This document shows positions 1 to 7,699 of a DNA stretch of 10,827 nucleotides, piece after piece (positions within the stretch are counted from its first letter, which is position 1; every line of letters begins with the position of its first letter). Made by a program: the position numbers and the translations under genes. The stretch is taken from the NCBI GenBank assembly GCA_019242385.1, contig JAFAVO010000311.1:1-10827 (forward strand). Reading direction: 5' to 3'. Source of the DNA: Gammaproteobacteria bacterium (GTDB lineage Bacteria; Pseudomonadota; Gammaproteobacteria; Steroidobacterales; Steroidobacteraceae). Under the pieces are notes generated by a model. That model worked only from the letters and a program-made list of their open reading frames with translations. It was not told the DNA's origin and did no database searches.

Positions 1-353
1 CCGAAGAAGCGCAGGTTCTGCCGCACCGTCAGGTTGCCGGGGAGGGTGGCATACACCGCGGCGAAATTCGCGCGCGCCAGCGCTGCGGCGCGCTGGCGGC
101 CGACATCGAAGGCACCGATGCGGATCGTGCCTGCGCTCGGGGCCAGCACGCCGAGAATGGTGTTGATGATGGTGGTCTTGCCGGCGCCATTCGGACCCAG
201 CAGCCCGACGATCTCCCTGCGGCCGAGGCGGAAGGACACATCGTTCACGGCGAGCAGCCGTGCATAGGACTTCGAAAGGTTCTGGACGCTGAGCACGCTC
301 GTCGCGGCGGTGTCAGCGGCGGTGCTGCCCGCCGCCGCGTCCGTGCTTCTCAC
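1..353 (-). CDS. ABC transporter ATP-binding protein, N-terminal part (3' end outside window)
   Basis: This is the ATPase subunit of an ABC transporter, cut by the left edge after about 117 residues. The typical domain opening LSVQNLSKSYARLLAVNDVSF is followed by a Walker A motif, GPNGAGKTT, encoded around 175-200, and by an ABC-2 type stretch ending LTVRQNLRFF. The signature motif, Walker B and H-loop would lie outside the window. The stretch that usually holds the Q-loop glutamine reads NFAAVYATLPGNLTV, with no glutamine; I recall similar sequences in some ABC-2 type exporters. The chosen start is GTG at 353, overlapping the stop of the upstream cupin-like gene as GTGA, which suggests translational coupling. 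This start adds an Ala/Thr/Ser-rich leader of about 19 residues. A GTG at 296 would give a more usual short N-terminus; neither start has a convincing Shine-Dalgarno. The family is certain, but the substrate cannot be inferred. A permease gene would be expected further left. Confidence 0.92.
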   Translation of the reverse strand, partial: MRSTDAAAGSTAADTAATSVLSVQNLSKSYARLLAVNDVSFRLGRREIVGLLGPNGAGKTTIINTILGVLAPSAGTIRIGAFDVGRQRAAALARANFAAVYATLPGNLTVRQNLRFF

Positions 354-634
354 GGTGGCAATTGCACCCAGAAAGGCTGCCTCGGGTCGGCCTGCACGGT
401 ATCGGCAGGTCCGATGCCGACCAGCTGGACGATCACTTCGTCGTTGCTGTTGGAGCCATCCCAATGGAGCGCCTGAGCGGGGTGCAGCATGTAGCTGCCG
501 GCCTGCCATCGGATCTGATCCGGCCGCAGGCGCACGAAGTCCGCGCCGCCGACCGGTGTCTGACTGGAAGCGCCGGTGATGAGCGCCGCACAGCTGAGGC
601 AGGCGGTCGCCGCCGCGGTCACTCCCGAGCGCAT
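350..634 (-). CDS. Short exported cupin-like protein, probably missing the core of the cupin fold
   Basis: This encodes a 94-residue protein. Residues 1 to about 25 look like a Sec signal peptide: one Arg, then an Ala-rich hydrophobic stretch ending near ITGASSQ. The rest resembles the two ends of small secreted cupin proteins. An N-terminal strand segment (DFVRLRPDQIRWQ) is followed directly by a C-terminal half (AGSYMLHPAQALHWDG, then EEV-like DEVIVQLVGIGPADTVQADP). In relatives I know, roughly 50-70 residues carrying the HxH metal-binding motif and the conserved central strands lie between these parts, and here they are absent. The apparent junction is near 502-503. The reading frame is intact and the stop overlaps the GTG of the ABC gene. 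The start lies 4 nt after the DUF1993 stop, with no clear Shine-Dalgarno, so reinitiation is likely. It could be a decayed remnant, a small protein with a new role, or an assembly collapse. The cupin assignment rests on motif resemblance only. Confidence 0.6.
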   Translation of the reverse strand: MRSGVTAAATACLSCAALITGASSQTPVGGADFVRLRPDQIRWQAGSYMLHPAQALHWDGSNSNDEVIVQLVGIGPADTVQADPRQPFWVQLPP

Positions 635-638
635 GCGC

Positions 639-1160
639 TCAGGCCTTCAGTCGCAGCCGGCCGAGAAAATCTCGCTTGCCGATATGCGCGCCCTTCCAGC
701 GCAGGATGTCGTACGCGGTCGTGGCGTGGAAGTAGAAGTTCGGCAGCGAGAAGGACAGCAGGAAATTCTCGGCGGTGAACTCCAGCCGATGCTCGCGGAA
801 CTCGAACCGCATGTCGCGGCCCATGAAGCTTTCCACCTCGGCGGGTTGAATGGACTCGAGCGCTTGCAGCGTGTCTGCAACGCGCGCTCTGAGCGCTGCG
901 AAGGTCTGCGGCGCAGGCGTCGTGTCGGGGGAAAACACCCCGCGGCGCACGCCCTCGATCGAGCCGAGCGAGTGCACCGTGGTCGATTTCACCTGATAGG
1001 CGAAGGGCAGCATGTCGCCCGCGAGCCGCGCATCGATGATGTCCTCGGGTGGTATGCGTTTCTCGCCGCAGTAGGCTTCCGCCGTAGTAAGGAGTCCTGC
1101 GACGGCTCCGAGGGTTTGCCGGTAGGCGGGAATGGTGGCGTCGTAGAGTGAGAAGGCCAT
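639..1160 (-). CDS. DUF1993 family protein
   Basis: This 173-residue soluble protein has no signal peptide or membrane segment. It matches the DUF1993 family, predicted helical bundles distantly related to DinB/YfiT-type proteins, whose biochemical role is not established. Hallmarks are the N-terminal SLYDATIPAYRQTL, the segment ARLAGDMLPFAYQV near residues 44-57, and the highly characteristic C-terminus LPNFYFHATTAYDILR followed by HIGKRDFLG. The length is normal for the family. The ATG at 1160 is preceded by AGGAG at 1167-1171 with 6 nt spacing, which fixes the start. It begins 25 nt after the stop of the large Asp-box gene and ends 4 nt before the cupin-like gene, so it is probably co-transcribed with both. 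The context gives no clear functional link. Confidence 0.9.
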   Translation of the reverse strand: MAFSLYDATIPAYRQTLGAVAGLLTTAEAYCGEKRIPPEDIIDARLAGDMLPFAYQVKSTTVHSLGSIEGVRRGVFSPDTTPAPQTFAALRARVADTLQALESIQPAEVESFMGRDMRFEFREHRLEFTAENFLLSFSLPNFYFHATTAYDILRWKGAHIGKRDFLGRLRLKA

Positions 1161-1185
1161 GGGCTGCTCCTAGCGATAACCCGCC

Positions 1186-4100
1186 TCAATGCCAGAGGCG
1201 GAGGTCCTTTGGCAACTCCATCGAGCTGCCGGCGTCGGCATCGGCACGGCTCGCGGGCTTCGCGCCGCCGCCGCGGGCGTCCTCGTCTTCGAAGGCGCTC
1301 GCGGCCGGAACCTCGAGTGCGTGTGCGCCCGCGCCAGTCAGTGCCTCGTTCAGCCCGGGGAGTTGGGTGCGGGTCAGCTCATCGAAGTGCGTGGCAATAT
1401 CGCTGAGCTCGCCGCGCAGCGCTACGATGTTATCCAACTGATAGTGCGCGGGCGGTCCTTCCCAGGAACTGATGGCCCCGTAGAGCTGGTCGGTGTGCTC
1501 ACGCAGCCGTTCCTCGCCGGTGATCGCCCCGCCTTCGGTCGTGGCCACGATGCGCTTGCGCAGCGCATCGAGTTTGCCGTCGAAATCCGCCAACCGATGC
1601 TCGAGCGGATCAGCGGCTGCGCGCCCCTTGCTCGCGGCGGCGACCTGCTCGCGCAGAGCGACGATGCGCTCGAACAGAACCGATTCGTCGTTGAAGAGCG
1701 TGTACACCTGCATCGCCGCGGCGTACTGCGCCTGGCGGTCGGCGAGCGTCCAGCTGACCCGGCGGTCCAGTCCGACGGTCACTGGCAGGGTATAGCTCTT
1801 GCCGTTCTTCTCCATGCGGATGGTGTAGCTGCCCGGAGGCACGCGTGGACCGGTGGTGCCCGCCTGGGCCAGCTGTACCGCCGGCGGCACGTGTGGAGCT
1901 CGCCGGTGCATGCTCCAGAGAACGCGATTCAGTCCGCGCCGGGTGCTCGCCGGCAGCTCATCGATCACCGCTCCGCTCGAGTCGAGCACCTCGATCCGCA
2001 GCTTGCCGAAGAGCTGGCGGGTGCGCTGGTAGTAGGTGATGACTGCGCCGTCCTTGGGGTTCTCGCCGATGAAAGCGGCCGCGCCATTCGGCCAGCCGCC
2101 GTTCGCCTCGATGCGCTGCTGCACCGGGCGCGCATCGATGAGGGCTGCGTCCTGCGCGGCGAGCTCGGGTGTCAGGTGGCGCAGCGGAGTGATGTCATCG
2201 ATGATCCACATGCCCCGGCCGTGAGTCGCCAGTACCAGATCGCTGTCGCGCGGCTGGACGGCGAGGTCGCGCACTGCCACGGCCGGGAAGTGACCGCCCT
2301 TGAACTGTGCCCAGTGCGCGCCACCATCGAGCGAGACCCACAGTCCGAGCTCGGTGCCGAGGAACAGCAGCTGCGGATCGAGGGTGTCTTCCTTGATGAC
2401 GTGCGCGTAGCCGCGCACGCCGCGGGCGTCCTGTGGGCTGGCGAGCGCCGCCCAGGTCTTGCCGTAATCAGTGGTGACGTAGAGATAGGGGGCCAGGTCG
2501 CCGAAGGTGTGGCGGTCGAAGGCGACGTAGGCAGTGCCGGGGGCGAAGCGGCTCGCCTGCACCCAGTTGACCCAGCTGTTCTTCGGCAGCCCGTGGACGT
2601 TCGCGATGAGGTTGTCCCAGTGCTGCCCGCCATCGTGCGTCAGCTGCAGGTTGCCATCATCGGTGCCCACCCAGATGAGCCCGGCGGTGACGGGCGACTC
2701 GCTGATCGAGAAGATGGTGGTATGCATCTCGGCCACGGAGTTGTCGACCGTCACGCCACCGGACTGCTCCTGTTTCTGCTTCTGCGCGTCGTTGGTCGTC
2801 AGATCCGGCGAGATGCGTTCCCAGCTCTGGCCGTGGTCTTTCGAGCGGAACAGGAACTGTGCACCGATGTAGAGCGTCGCCGGATCGTGCGGCGAGAGGG
2901 CAATGGGGGTGTTCCAGTTGAACCGCAGCTTCTTATAGCGCTTGAGGTCTTCCGGACCGAGCCGCGGCTGGATGTCGCGTGTCTCGTGGGTGCGCATGTT
3001 GACCCGGCCTATCGCGCCGCCCTGAGACTCCCCATACACGTAGTTCGGATCGGTCGGGTCGGGGTACATGAAAAAGCCGTCGCCACCGATCATGTTTTCC
3101 CAGCGCGAGCTGGTGATTCCACCGGGGTAGGAGGAGTCGCCCACCCAGGCGCTGTTGTCCTGCAAACCGCCGTACACGTGGTAAGGATCGGCACCATCGA
3201 GACTCACGTGGTAGAACTGCGAAACCGGCAGGTTGTCGGTCTTCCACCATTTGTTCGCCCCGTCGTAGGAAATCCACAGGCCGCCGTCATCGGCCGCGAA
3301 CACGTGCTGCGAATCGGCGGGATCGACGAACACATCGTGCACGTCGCCGTGCGCACCATTGAAGCCGCCGACGCTGGTGAAGCTCTTGCCGCCGTCCTCG
3401 CTGAGGATCAGGCTGCCGTCGGTCTTGAAGACGCGCCGCGCATCCTTCGGGTCGACGATCAGATTGGCGAAGTAGAACGGGCGCCACACCATCCACTGGC
3501 TCTTGTCGCCGCGCTCCCAGCTGGTCCCCCCGTCGTGAGAGATGAGCAGCCCCGAGTCGGTCGACTCGATGAACGCGTAAACCGTCTTTGCATCGCTCGG
3601 CGCGAAGGCGAGCGCGATACGGCCATAAGGCTTGGCCGGCAACCCGGTGCCTTCCCCGGAAGCGAGCTCACTCCAGGTGCGCCCGCCATCGACGCTGCGG
3701 TAGAGCCCGCTGCCTGATGGCGCCTTCGGTCCGTCACCGCCGGAACGGAACGTCCAGCCCTTACGCCGGAAATCCCAGAGTCCGGCGAGCAGCACATCCG
3801 GGTTGCCCGGTTGCATGGCGATGCTCGCGCAGCCGGTCGAGAGATTGGCGCCCTTGAGGATCAGTTGCCAGCTCTTGCCACCATCGACCGTCTTGTAGAG
3901 GCCGCGGTCGGGCGAGTCGCTCCAGAGCTTTCCCGGGACGCACGCATACACCGTATCGGATGAGCGCGGGTCGATCAGGATGCGGGCGATGCGCTCGGAG
4001 TCCGGCAGACCGGAGAACATCCAGGTCTCACCGCCGTCGTCCGATTTGTAGATGCCGTTGCCGATGGAGACGCTGTTGCGCGTCCAGGATTCGCCGGTGC

Positions 4101-4437
4101 CCACCCACACGTTCTTGACGTTGCGCGGGTCCACGGCGATCGCGCCGATCGACTGCACCGGCTGCTCATCGAACACGGGCTTGAAGGTCGTGGCGCCATC
4201 GGTGGACTTCCATACTCCACCACTCGCCGCGCCGACGAACAGCACCACCTTGCCGGAGCTGTCGCGGTAACCGGCGAGTGCGGAGATGCGTCCGCTCATC
4301 GCCGCCGAGCCGATGTTGCGGGCCCCGAGGCCTGAGATCACACCCGAATCGATGGAGGCAACGGGAGCCTGGGCCATTGCCGCCCCGAGATATCCCGACA
4401 ACAGCGCGCACACGGGCAGCGCGGACTTGAAGCGCAT
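1186..4437 (-). CDS. Secreted Asp-box (BNR/sortilin-like) repeat protein, annotated elsewhere as glycosyl hydrolase-like
   Basis: This encodes 1083 residues. Residues 1-23 form a Sec signal peptide (MRFKSALPVCALL..., cleavage likely after AMA), so the protein acts in the periplasm or outside the cell. Eleven Asp-box motifs of the type SxDGGxxW mark blades of one or two beta-propellers, at about residues 77, 131, 182, 247, 299, 345, 389, 531, 599, 655 and 701. Examples are KSDDGGETW, RSVDGGRTW and VSLDGGAHW. Other family hallmarks are VWVGTGE near 111, GGLQDNSAW near 423 and THGRGMWIIDD near 738. A sandwich-like region follows (PPGSYTIRM), then a helical C-terminus from about residue 900. Databases often call such proteins glycosyl hydrolase, sialidase-like or VPS10/sortilin-like. 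I see no proof of catalysis, and binding or processing of surface polymers or peptides is equally possible. It lies 17 nt after the LolA-like gene, almost certainly in one operon. Confidence 0.9.
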   Translation of the reverse strand: MRFKSALPVCALLSGYLGAAMAQAPVASIDSGVISGLGARNIGSAAMSGRISALAGYRDSSGKVVLFVGAASGGVWKSTDGATTFKPVFDEQPVQSIGAIAVDPRNVKNVWVGTGESWTRNSVSIGNGIYKSDDGGETWMFSGLPDSERIARILIDPRSSDTVYACVPGKLWSDSPDRGLYKTVDGGKSWQLILKGANLSTGCASIAMQPGNPDVLLAGLWDFRRKGWTFRSGGDGPKAPSGSGLYRSVDGGRTWSELASGEGTGLPAKPYGRIALAFAPSDAKTVYAFIESTDSGLLISHDGGTSWERGDKSQWMVWRPFYFANLIVDPKDARRVFKTDGSLILSEDGGKSFTSVGGFNGAHGDVHDVFVDPADSQHVFAADDGGLWISYDGANKWWKTDNLPVSQFYHVSLDGADPYHVYGGLQDNSAWVGDSSYPGGITSSRWENMIGGDGFFMYPDPTDPNYVYGESQGGAIGRVNMRTHETRDIQPRLGPEDLKRYKKLRFNWNTPIALSPHDPATLYIGAQFLFRSKDHGQSWERISPDLTTNDAQKQKQEQSGGVTVDNSVAEMHTTIFSISESPVTAGLIWVGTDDGNLQLTHDGGQHWDNLIANVHGLPKNSWVNWVQASRFAPGTAYVAFDRHTFGDLAPYLYVTTDYGKTWAALASPQDARGVRGYAHVIKEDTLDPQLLFLGTELGLWVSLDGGAHWAQFKGGHFPAVAVRDLAVQPRDSDLVLATHGRGMWIIDDITPLRHLTPELAAQDAALIDARPVQQRIEANGGWPNGAAAFIGENPKDGAVITYYQRTRQLFGKLRIEVLDSSGAVIDELPASTRRGLNRVLWSMHRRAPHVPPAVQLAQAGTTGPRVPPGSYTIRMEKNGKSYTLPVTVGLDRRVSWTLADRQAQYAAAMQVYTLFNDESVLFERIVALREQVAAASKGRAAADPLEHRLADFDGKLDALRKRIVATTEGGAITGEERLREHTDQLYGAISSWEGPPAHYQLDNIVALRGELSDIATHFDELTRTQLPGLNEALTGAGAHALEVPAASAFEDEDARGGGAKPASRADADAGSSMELPKDLRLWH

Positions 4438-4445
4438 CAATGGTT

Positions 4446-4450
4446 CTCCT
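4446..4450 (-). promoter_or_regulatory. Ribosome binding site deciding the start of the Asp-box gene
   Basis: AGGAG stands in the 17-nt gap after the LolA-like stop. It lies 8 nt before ATG at 4437 and 5 nt before an in-frame TTG at 4440. The ATG has the better codon and spacing, so it is preferred; the difference is one residue ahead of the signal peptide. Confidence 0.7.
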
Positions 4451-4454
4451 GAGT

Positions 4455-5204
4455 CTATCGGGCGGGGACGGCGGCCGGGCGCGCTGCTGGAAACTTGAAG
4501 AGGCTCTTGTCCGGGGTGACGTTCACTTCCGCCTTGGCGATCTGCAGCTTCTGGCGATCGTTCGAGCCTTTCTGGTAGGACTCCATGGCGAAGGGCACAT
4601 AGACCCCGTTCACCTGCTCGTAGTCGCCGTAGTCGGTGATGGTCTCATTGGGGACACCGTGCTCGATGCGGCGGTTCACGGTGCGGATCTCGAGAAAATA
4701 GTCGGGATCGAGATACACATAGGTGACATCGCCGTTGGCGCGCGTCACGCGCAGCTTGTGTGCCTCGGTCCCATCGATGTCTTGTGTGCCGAGATAATCC
4801 AGCCGGTATCCTTTCGCCTGATAATCCACCAGCGGGCCGGTGAAATCGGCGGCGTCCTCACCGAGCGCCTTGGCGTCGTCGGCCGAGAGCTTCTCCGGAT
4901 CCTTGCGGCCCTGGAACGGATTGATCTGCCAGGCCTCCGAGCCGTCGTACGCCTGCACTCGGGTAAGACCCTGGAGCTGAACCTCGTAGCGGATCGCGCT
5001 CGGGCGCTCCACCAGGGAGGTGTAGCCGACCTCGAGGGTGCCGCCATTCACCAGCACCTTCCCCGACAGACGCAGGGACTGGATGGCGTTCAGCTTGTCG
5101 ATGCCGCCTTTCGCGGCTACGTTCTTCGCGGCGAGCTCGGCGGCCGTGTAGGCAAAGGCCCCCGGGGCCGCCAAGATCATCAGGGCGGCGGCAATTCGAT
5201 GCAT
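4455..5204 (-). CDS. LolA-like periplasmic protein (outer membrane lipoprotein-sorting family)
   Basis: This encodes 249 residues. The N-terminus MHRIAAALMILAAPGAFA is a Sec signal peptide cleaved near AFA, so the product is periplasmic; there is no lipobox cysteine. The mature part reads as a LolA/LolB-type half-barrel. It opens with AAKNVAAKGGIDKLNAIQSLRLSG and continues with alternating strands such as IRYEVQLQGLTRVQAYDGSEAW, YLDPDYFLEIRTVNRRIE and DYGDYEQVNGVYVPFAME, ending KSLFKFPA. This matches stand-alone LolA-like proteins rather than housekeeping LolA, which is shorter (about 200 residues) and sits in other contexts. The frame is open further upstream, to 5243, but ATG 5204 is preferred because it gives a clean signal peptide and follows GGGGA (5209-5213) and AGGA (5217-5220). 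A role in binding an acyl chain or lipoprotein for the downstream Asp-box protein is inference. The specific ligand is unknown. Confidence 0.82.
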   Translation of the reverse strand: MHRIAAALMILAAPGAFAYTAAELAAKNVAAKGGIDKLNAIQSLRLSGKVLVNGGTLEVGYTSLVERPSAIRYEVQLQGLTRVQAYDGSEAWQINPFQGRKDPEKLSADDAKALGEDAADFTGPLVDYQAKGYRLDYLGTQDIDGTEAHKLRVTRANGDVTYVYLDPDYFLEIRTVNRRIEHGVPNETITDYGDYEQVNGVYVPFAMESYQKGSNDRQKLQIAKAEVNVTPDKSLFKFPAARPAAVPAR

Positions 5205-5287
5205 GGATTCCCCGTGTCCTTTTGAGAGCGGCATATGATGCATTCAGTGACCGGGTGGCGCCACCCTCGGCGTTGCGGCACAGGCAT
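5205..5287 (-). other. Spacer between the sarcosine/DMG block and the LolA-like gene
   Basis: This 83-nt stretch is the longest non-coding gap in the window. It contains the 14-bp palindrome at 5253-5266 and, nearer the LolA-like start, a locally AT-richer segment (about 5225-5250, around ATGCATCATATG). That is where a promoter for the LolA-like/Asp-box operon could sit. I see no clean -35/-10 pair and do not call one. No small ORF with a Shine-Dalgarno is evident. Confidence 0.5.
5253..5266. repeat. Perfect 14-bp palindrome, possible operator or weak terminator hairpin
   Basis: GGGTGGCGCCACCC reads the same on both strands. It lies 21-34 nt after the stop of the DMGDH-like gene and about 50 nt before the LolA-like start. 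As RNA it could form a 5-bp GC stem with a GCGC loop. No uridine run follows on the minus strand (the next bases are GGTCACTGAAT), so a standard intrinsic terminator is unlikely. A dimeric regulator site is an alternative, but in GC-rich DNA chance also remains possible. Confidence 0.35.
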
Positions 5288-7699
5288 TCAGCTCCGCAGG
5301 CGCAGGCCCTGGGGGTCGTAGAGCGGCTCGAGGCGAAGGGTGGCGTCGCGCATCTCGCCGAGAATGTCGATCTGGAAGCGGGCCCCTTCCTGCGCCAGCG
5401 CCGACGGCACGTAGCCCGCCGCCAGACTCTTGTCTATGCAATGGCCGTAGGCACCGGAAGTGACGTAACCGACCGCCGCGCCATCCTTCATGATCGATTC
5501 GAAGCCGACGACCTCGGCATCGGTATCGTTGACCTCCATGATCACGAAACGCCGTCGCGGCCCGGCCGCCCGCTCGGCGAGCGCGCTGGCTTTCCCGGTG
5601 AATTCCCGCTTGGTGAAATCGATGTAACGGTCGAGCCCGGTCTCGCCGGGGGTGTAGTCCGGGCGGAAGTCCTTGTTGAAGGATCCATAGCCCTTCTCCA
5701 GACGAAGCGAGGAAAGTGCCCGGCCGCCGAAGTGAGCGAGGCCGAGCTGCGTACCCGCTGCGAGCAGCTCCTCGTACAGGGTCAGGAAATAATCCGGGGT
5801 GGTCCAGATCTCGTAACCGAGCTCGCCGGTGAAGCCGGCACGTGTGAGGATCGCCGGCGCGAGTCCGACGGCGGTCTCGCTGACCTGAAACAGCCGGAAG
5901 GCCGCAGCGGAGAGATCCGTGCGGGTGAGCGGCTGCAGGAGCTCGCGCGCGCGGGGTCCGGCGATCGATACGCCAGCGAGCGTCGAGGCTGCCGAGCGCA
6001 CCCTGACATCCGCGGGAGGCTCGGCCTGCCAGAACCAGCGCAGATGGAACTCCTCGGCAAAGCCCGAGCCGATGATCAGGAAGCGATCCTCGGCGAGACA
6101 GGCGATCGAGAGGTCGCCCACGATGCGTCCGCCCGCATTGAGCATCGGCGCGAGCGCGAGCCGCCCGGGGCGCGGAATGCGCGAGGCGAACACACGATCG
6201 AGCCAGGCGCGGGCGCCACGGCCCGCGATCTCGTACTTGCCGTAGTTGGTTGTCTCGTACAGGCCCACTCCGCTGCGCACCGCCCGGCATTCCGCGCGCA
6301 CCACGGCGAAGGCTTCCGAGCGGCGATAGGTGGGAGTCTCCGCAGGGGCAGTGCCGGGCGGGGCGAACCACAGCGCATGCTCGAGGCCGAAGTTGGCCCC
6401 CATGACCGCGCCGGCCGCGAGCAGCCGATCGTAGATCGGCGAGCGGCGTACCGGACGTGCCGCGGGCAACTCTTCGTTGGGGTAGGCCAGACGGAAGCGG
6501 CGCGAGTAATTCTCCGGGACCTTGAGAGCGGTATATCTCGGGGTGGCGAAGGCGCCGAAGCGGGCCACGTCCATCGACAGGATGTCCTGTCCCGGGTCCT
6601 TCTCGGCCATCCAGCGCGAGAGCACGAGCCCGATTCCACCGCCCTGACTGAAGCCCGCCATTACGGCGCAGGCCACCCAGTAGTTGCGCAGGCCGCGCAC
6701 AGGGCCGACGAGCGGATTGCCATCGGGCGCGAAGGTGAAGGGACCGTTCACCGCCTTGCGGATCCCGACGCGACCGAGTGCCGGGAAATGCCGGAAGCCC
6801 ACCTCGAAATAGGGCGCCAGGCGCTCGAAATCCTCCGGCAGCAGCTGCATGGTGAAATCATCGGGGGTCGTCTCGGGCGACCACACCACGCCGTGGGGCT
6901 CGTACGTGCCGATGAGCGCGCCGCGGCGCTCCTGGCGCATGTAGATCTCGCCCGAGTAGTCAGTGGTATTGACGATCTCCCGCTCACGGCCGGCAAGCTC
7001 GGGCAGGTCCTCGGTGAGCAGATAGTGATGCTCCATCGCGAGCACCGGCAGCTCGATGCCCACCATGCGTCCGACCTCGCGCGCCCAGAGACCCGCGCAG
7101 TTCACCACGTGCTCGGCGCGCACCACGCCTTTGTCGGTGAGCACGTTCCAGCCGTCCTGGCGCGCCTCGAGCGCCAGCACCCGCGTGAAGCGCTCGACAC
7201 TGGCGCCGAGCTGTTGCGCGGCTTTCACATAGGCATGGGTGGTTCCGGAGGGGTCGCAGTGTCCGCCATCGGCACGCCACAGCGCTCCGATGAAGTAGCT
7301 CGTATCGATGAGCGGATTGAGCTCGCGGGCCTGTGCGAGCGAGATCATCTCGGTCTCCATGCCGAGGTAGCGGGCGCGCGAACACAGCAGCCGCAGGCTG
7401 TCGAGCTCGCCCTGAGTCGCCGCCAGCATGAGTCCGCCGTTTGGATGCAGCCCGCAGGATTGCCCCGAGACCGCCTCGATCTCGCGATACAGATCGATGG
7501 TGTACTTCTGCAGGCGCGAGATGTTGGCCTCACCATTGAAGGTATGCATCCCGCCGGCGGCGTGCCAGGTCGAGCCGGAGGTGAGCTCGCTCTTCTCGAG
7601 CAGCAGCACGTCACTCCAGCCGATCTTTGCCAGGTGGTACAACACGCTGGCACCGACCACGCCGCCGCCGATGATGACCGCTCGCGCGGAGTCCTTCAT
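5288..7699 (-). CDS. Dimethylglycine/sarcosine dehydrogenase family flavoprotein with folate-binding domain
   Basis: This encodes 803 residues, near the size of mature mitochondrial DMGDH/SARDH. Residues 5 to about 365 form a DAO-type FAD domain: the dinucleotide motif GGGVVG is at 11-16, and SGSTWHAAGG contains His46. That histidine is placed where mammalian DMGDH carries covalently bound FAD. Next comes the FAO_M linker (NYSRRFRLAYPNEELPAARP) and MGANFGLEHALWF near 430. The C-terminal half is a GcvT-like tetrahydrofolate domain: YETTNYGKYEIAGRGA, FTGELGYEIW, LRLEKGYGSFNKDF and a barrel end with VGYVTSGAYGHCIDKSLAAGYV. It should oxidatively demethylate dimethylglycine or sarcosine in the cytoplasm and yield methylene-THF. 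Which substrate is used cannot be read from the sequence. The open frame continues to 8011, but ATG 7699 is chosen because it overlaps the soxG stop (ATGA), follows GGAGAGAG at 7706-7713, and starts directly on the FAD fold. Confidence 0.9.
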   Translation of the reverse strand: MKDSARAVIIGGGVVGASVLYHLAKIGWSDVLLLEKSELTSGSTWHAAGGMHTFNGEANISRLQKYTIDLYREIEAVSGQSCGLHPNGGLMLAATQGELDSLRLLCSRARYLGMETEMISLAQARELNPLIDTSYFIGALWRADGGHCDPSGTTHAYVKAAQQLGASVERFTRVLALEARQDGWNVLTDKGVVRAEHVVNCAGLWAREVGRMVGIELPVLAMEHHYLLTEDLPELAGREREIVNTTDYSGEIYMRQERRGALIGTYEPHGVVWSPETTPDDFTMQLLPEDFERLAPYFEVGFRHFPALGRVGIRKAVNGPFTFAPDGNPLVGPVRGLRNYWVACAVMAGFSQGGGIGLVLSRWMAEKDPGQDILSMDVARFGAFATPRYTALKVPENYSRRFRLAYPNEELPAARPVRRSPIYDRLLAAGAVMGANFGLEHALWFAPPGTAPAETPTYRRSEAFAVVRAECRAVRSGVGLYETTNYGKYEIAGRGARAWLDRVFASRIPRPGRLALAPMLNAGGRIVGDLSIACLAEDRFLIIGSGFAEEFHLRWFWQAEPPADVRVRSAASTLAGVSIAGPRARELLQPLTRTDLSAAAFRLFQVSETAVGLAPAILTRAGFTGELGYEIWTTPDYFLTLYEELLAAGTQLGLAHFGGRALSSLRLEKGYGSFNKDFRPDYTPGETGLDRYIDFTKREFTGKASALAERAAGPRRRFVIMEVNDTDAEVVGFESIMKDGAAVGYVTSGAYGHCIDKSLAAGYVPSALAQEGARFQIDILGEMRDATLRLEPLYDPQGLRLRS

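Noticed and set aside
1189..3717. An 842-codon open frame on the plus strand, antisense to the Asp-box gene.
   Set aside because: It mirrors a well-supported gene, has an Arg/His/Val-rich composition with no recognisable domain, and no Shine-Dalgarno. Long antisense frames are expected in GC-rich coding DNA.
5225..5250. The AT-richer stretch with ATGCATCATATG as a sigma70 promoter for the LolA-like gene.
   Set aside because: No -35 box with acceptable spacing is visible, so it is only mentioned under the spacer and not called as a promoter.
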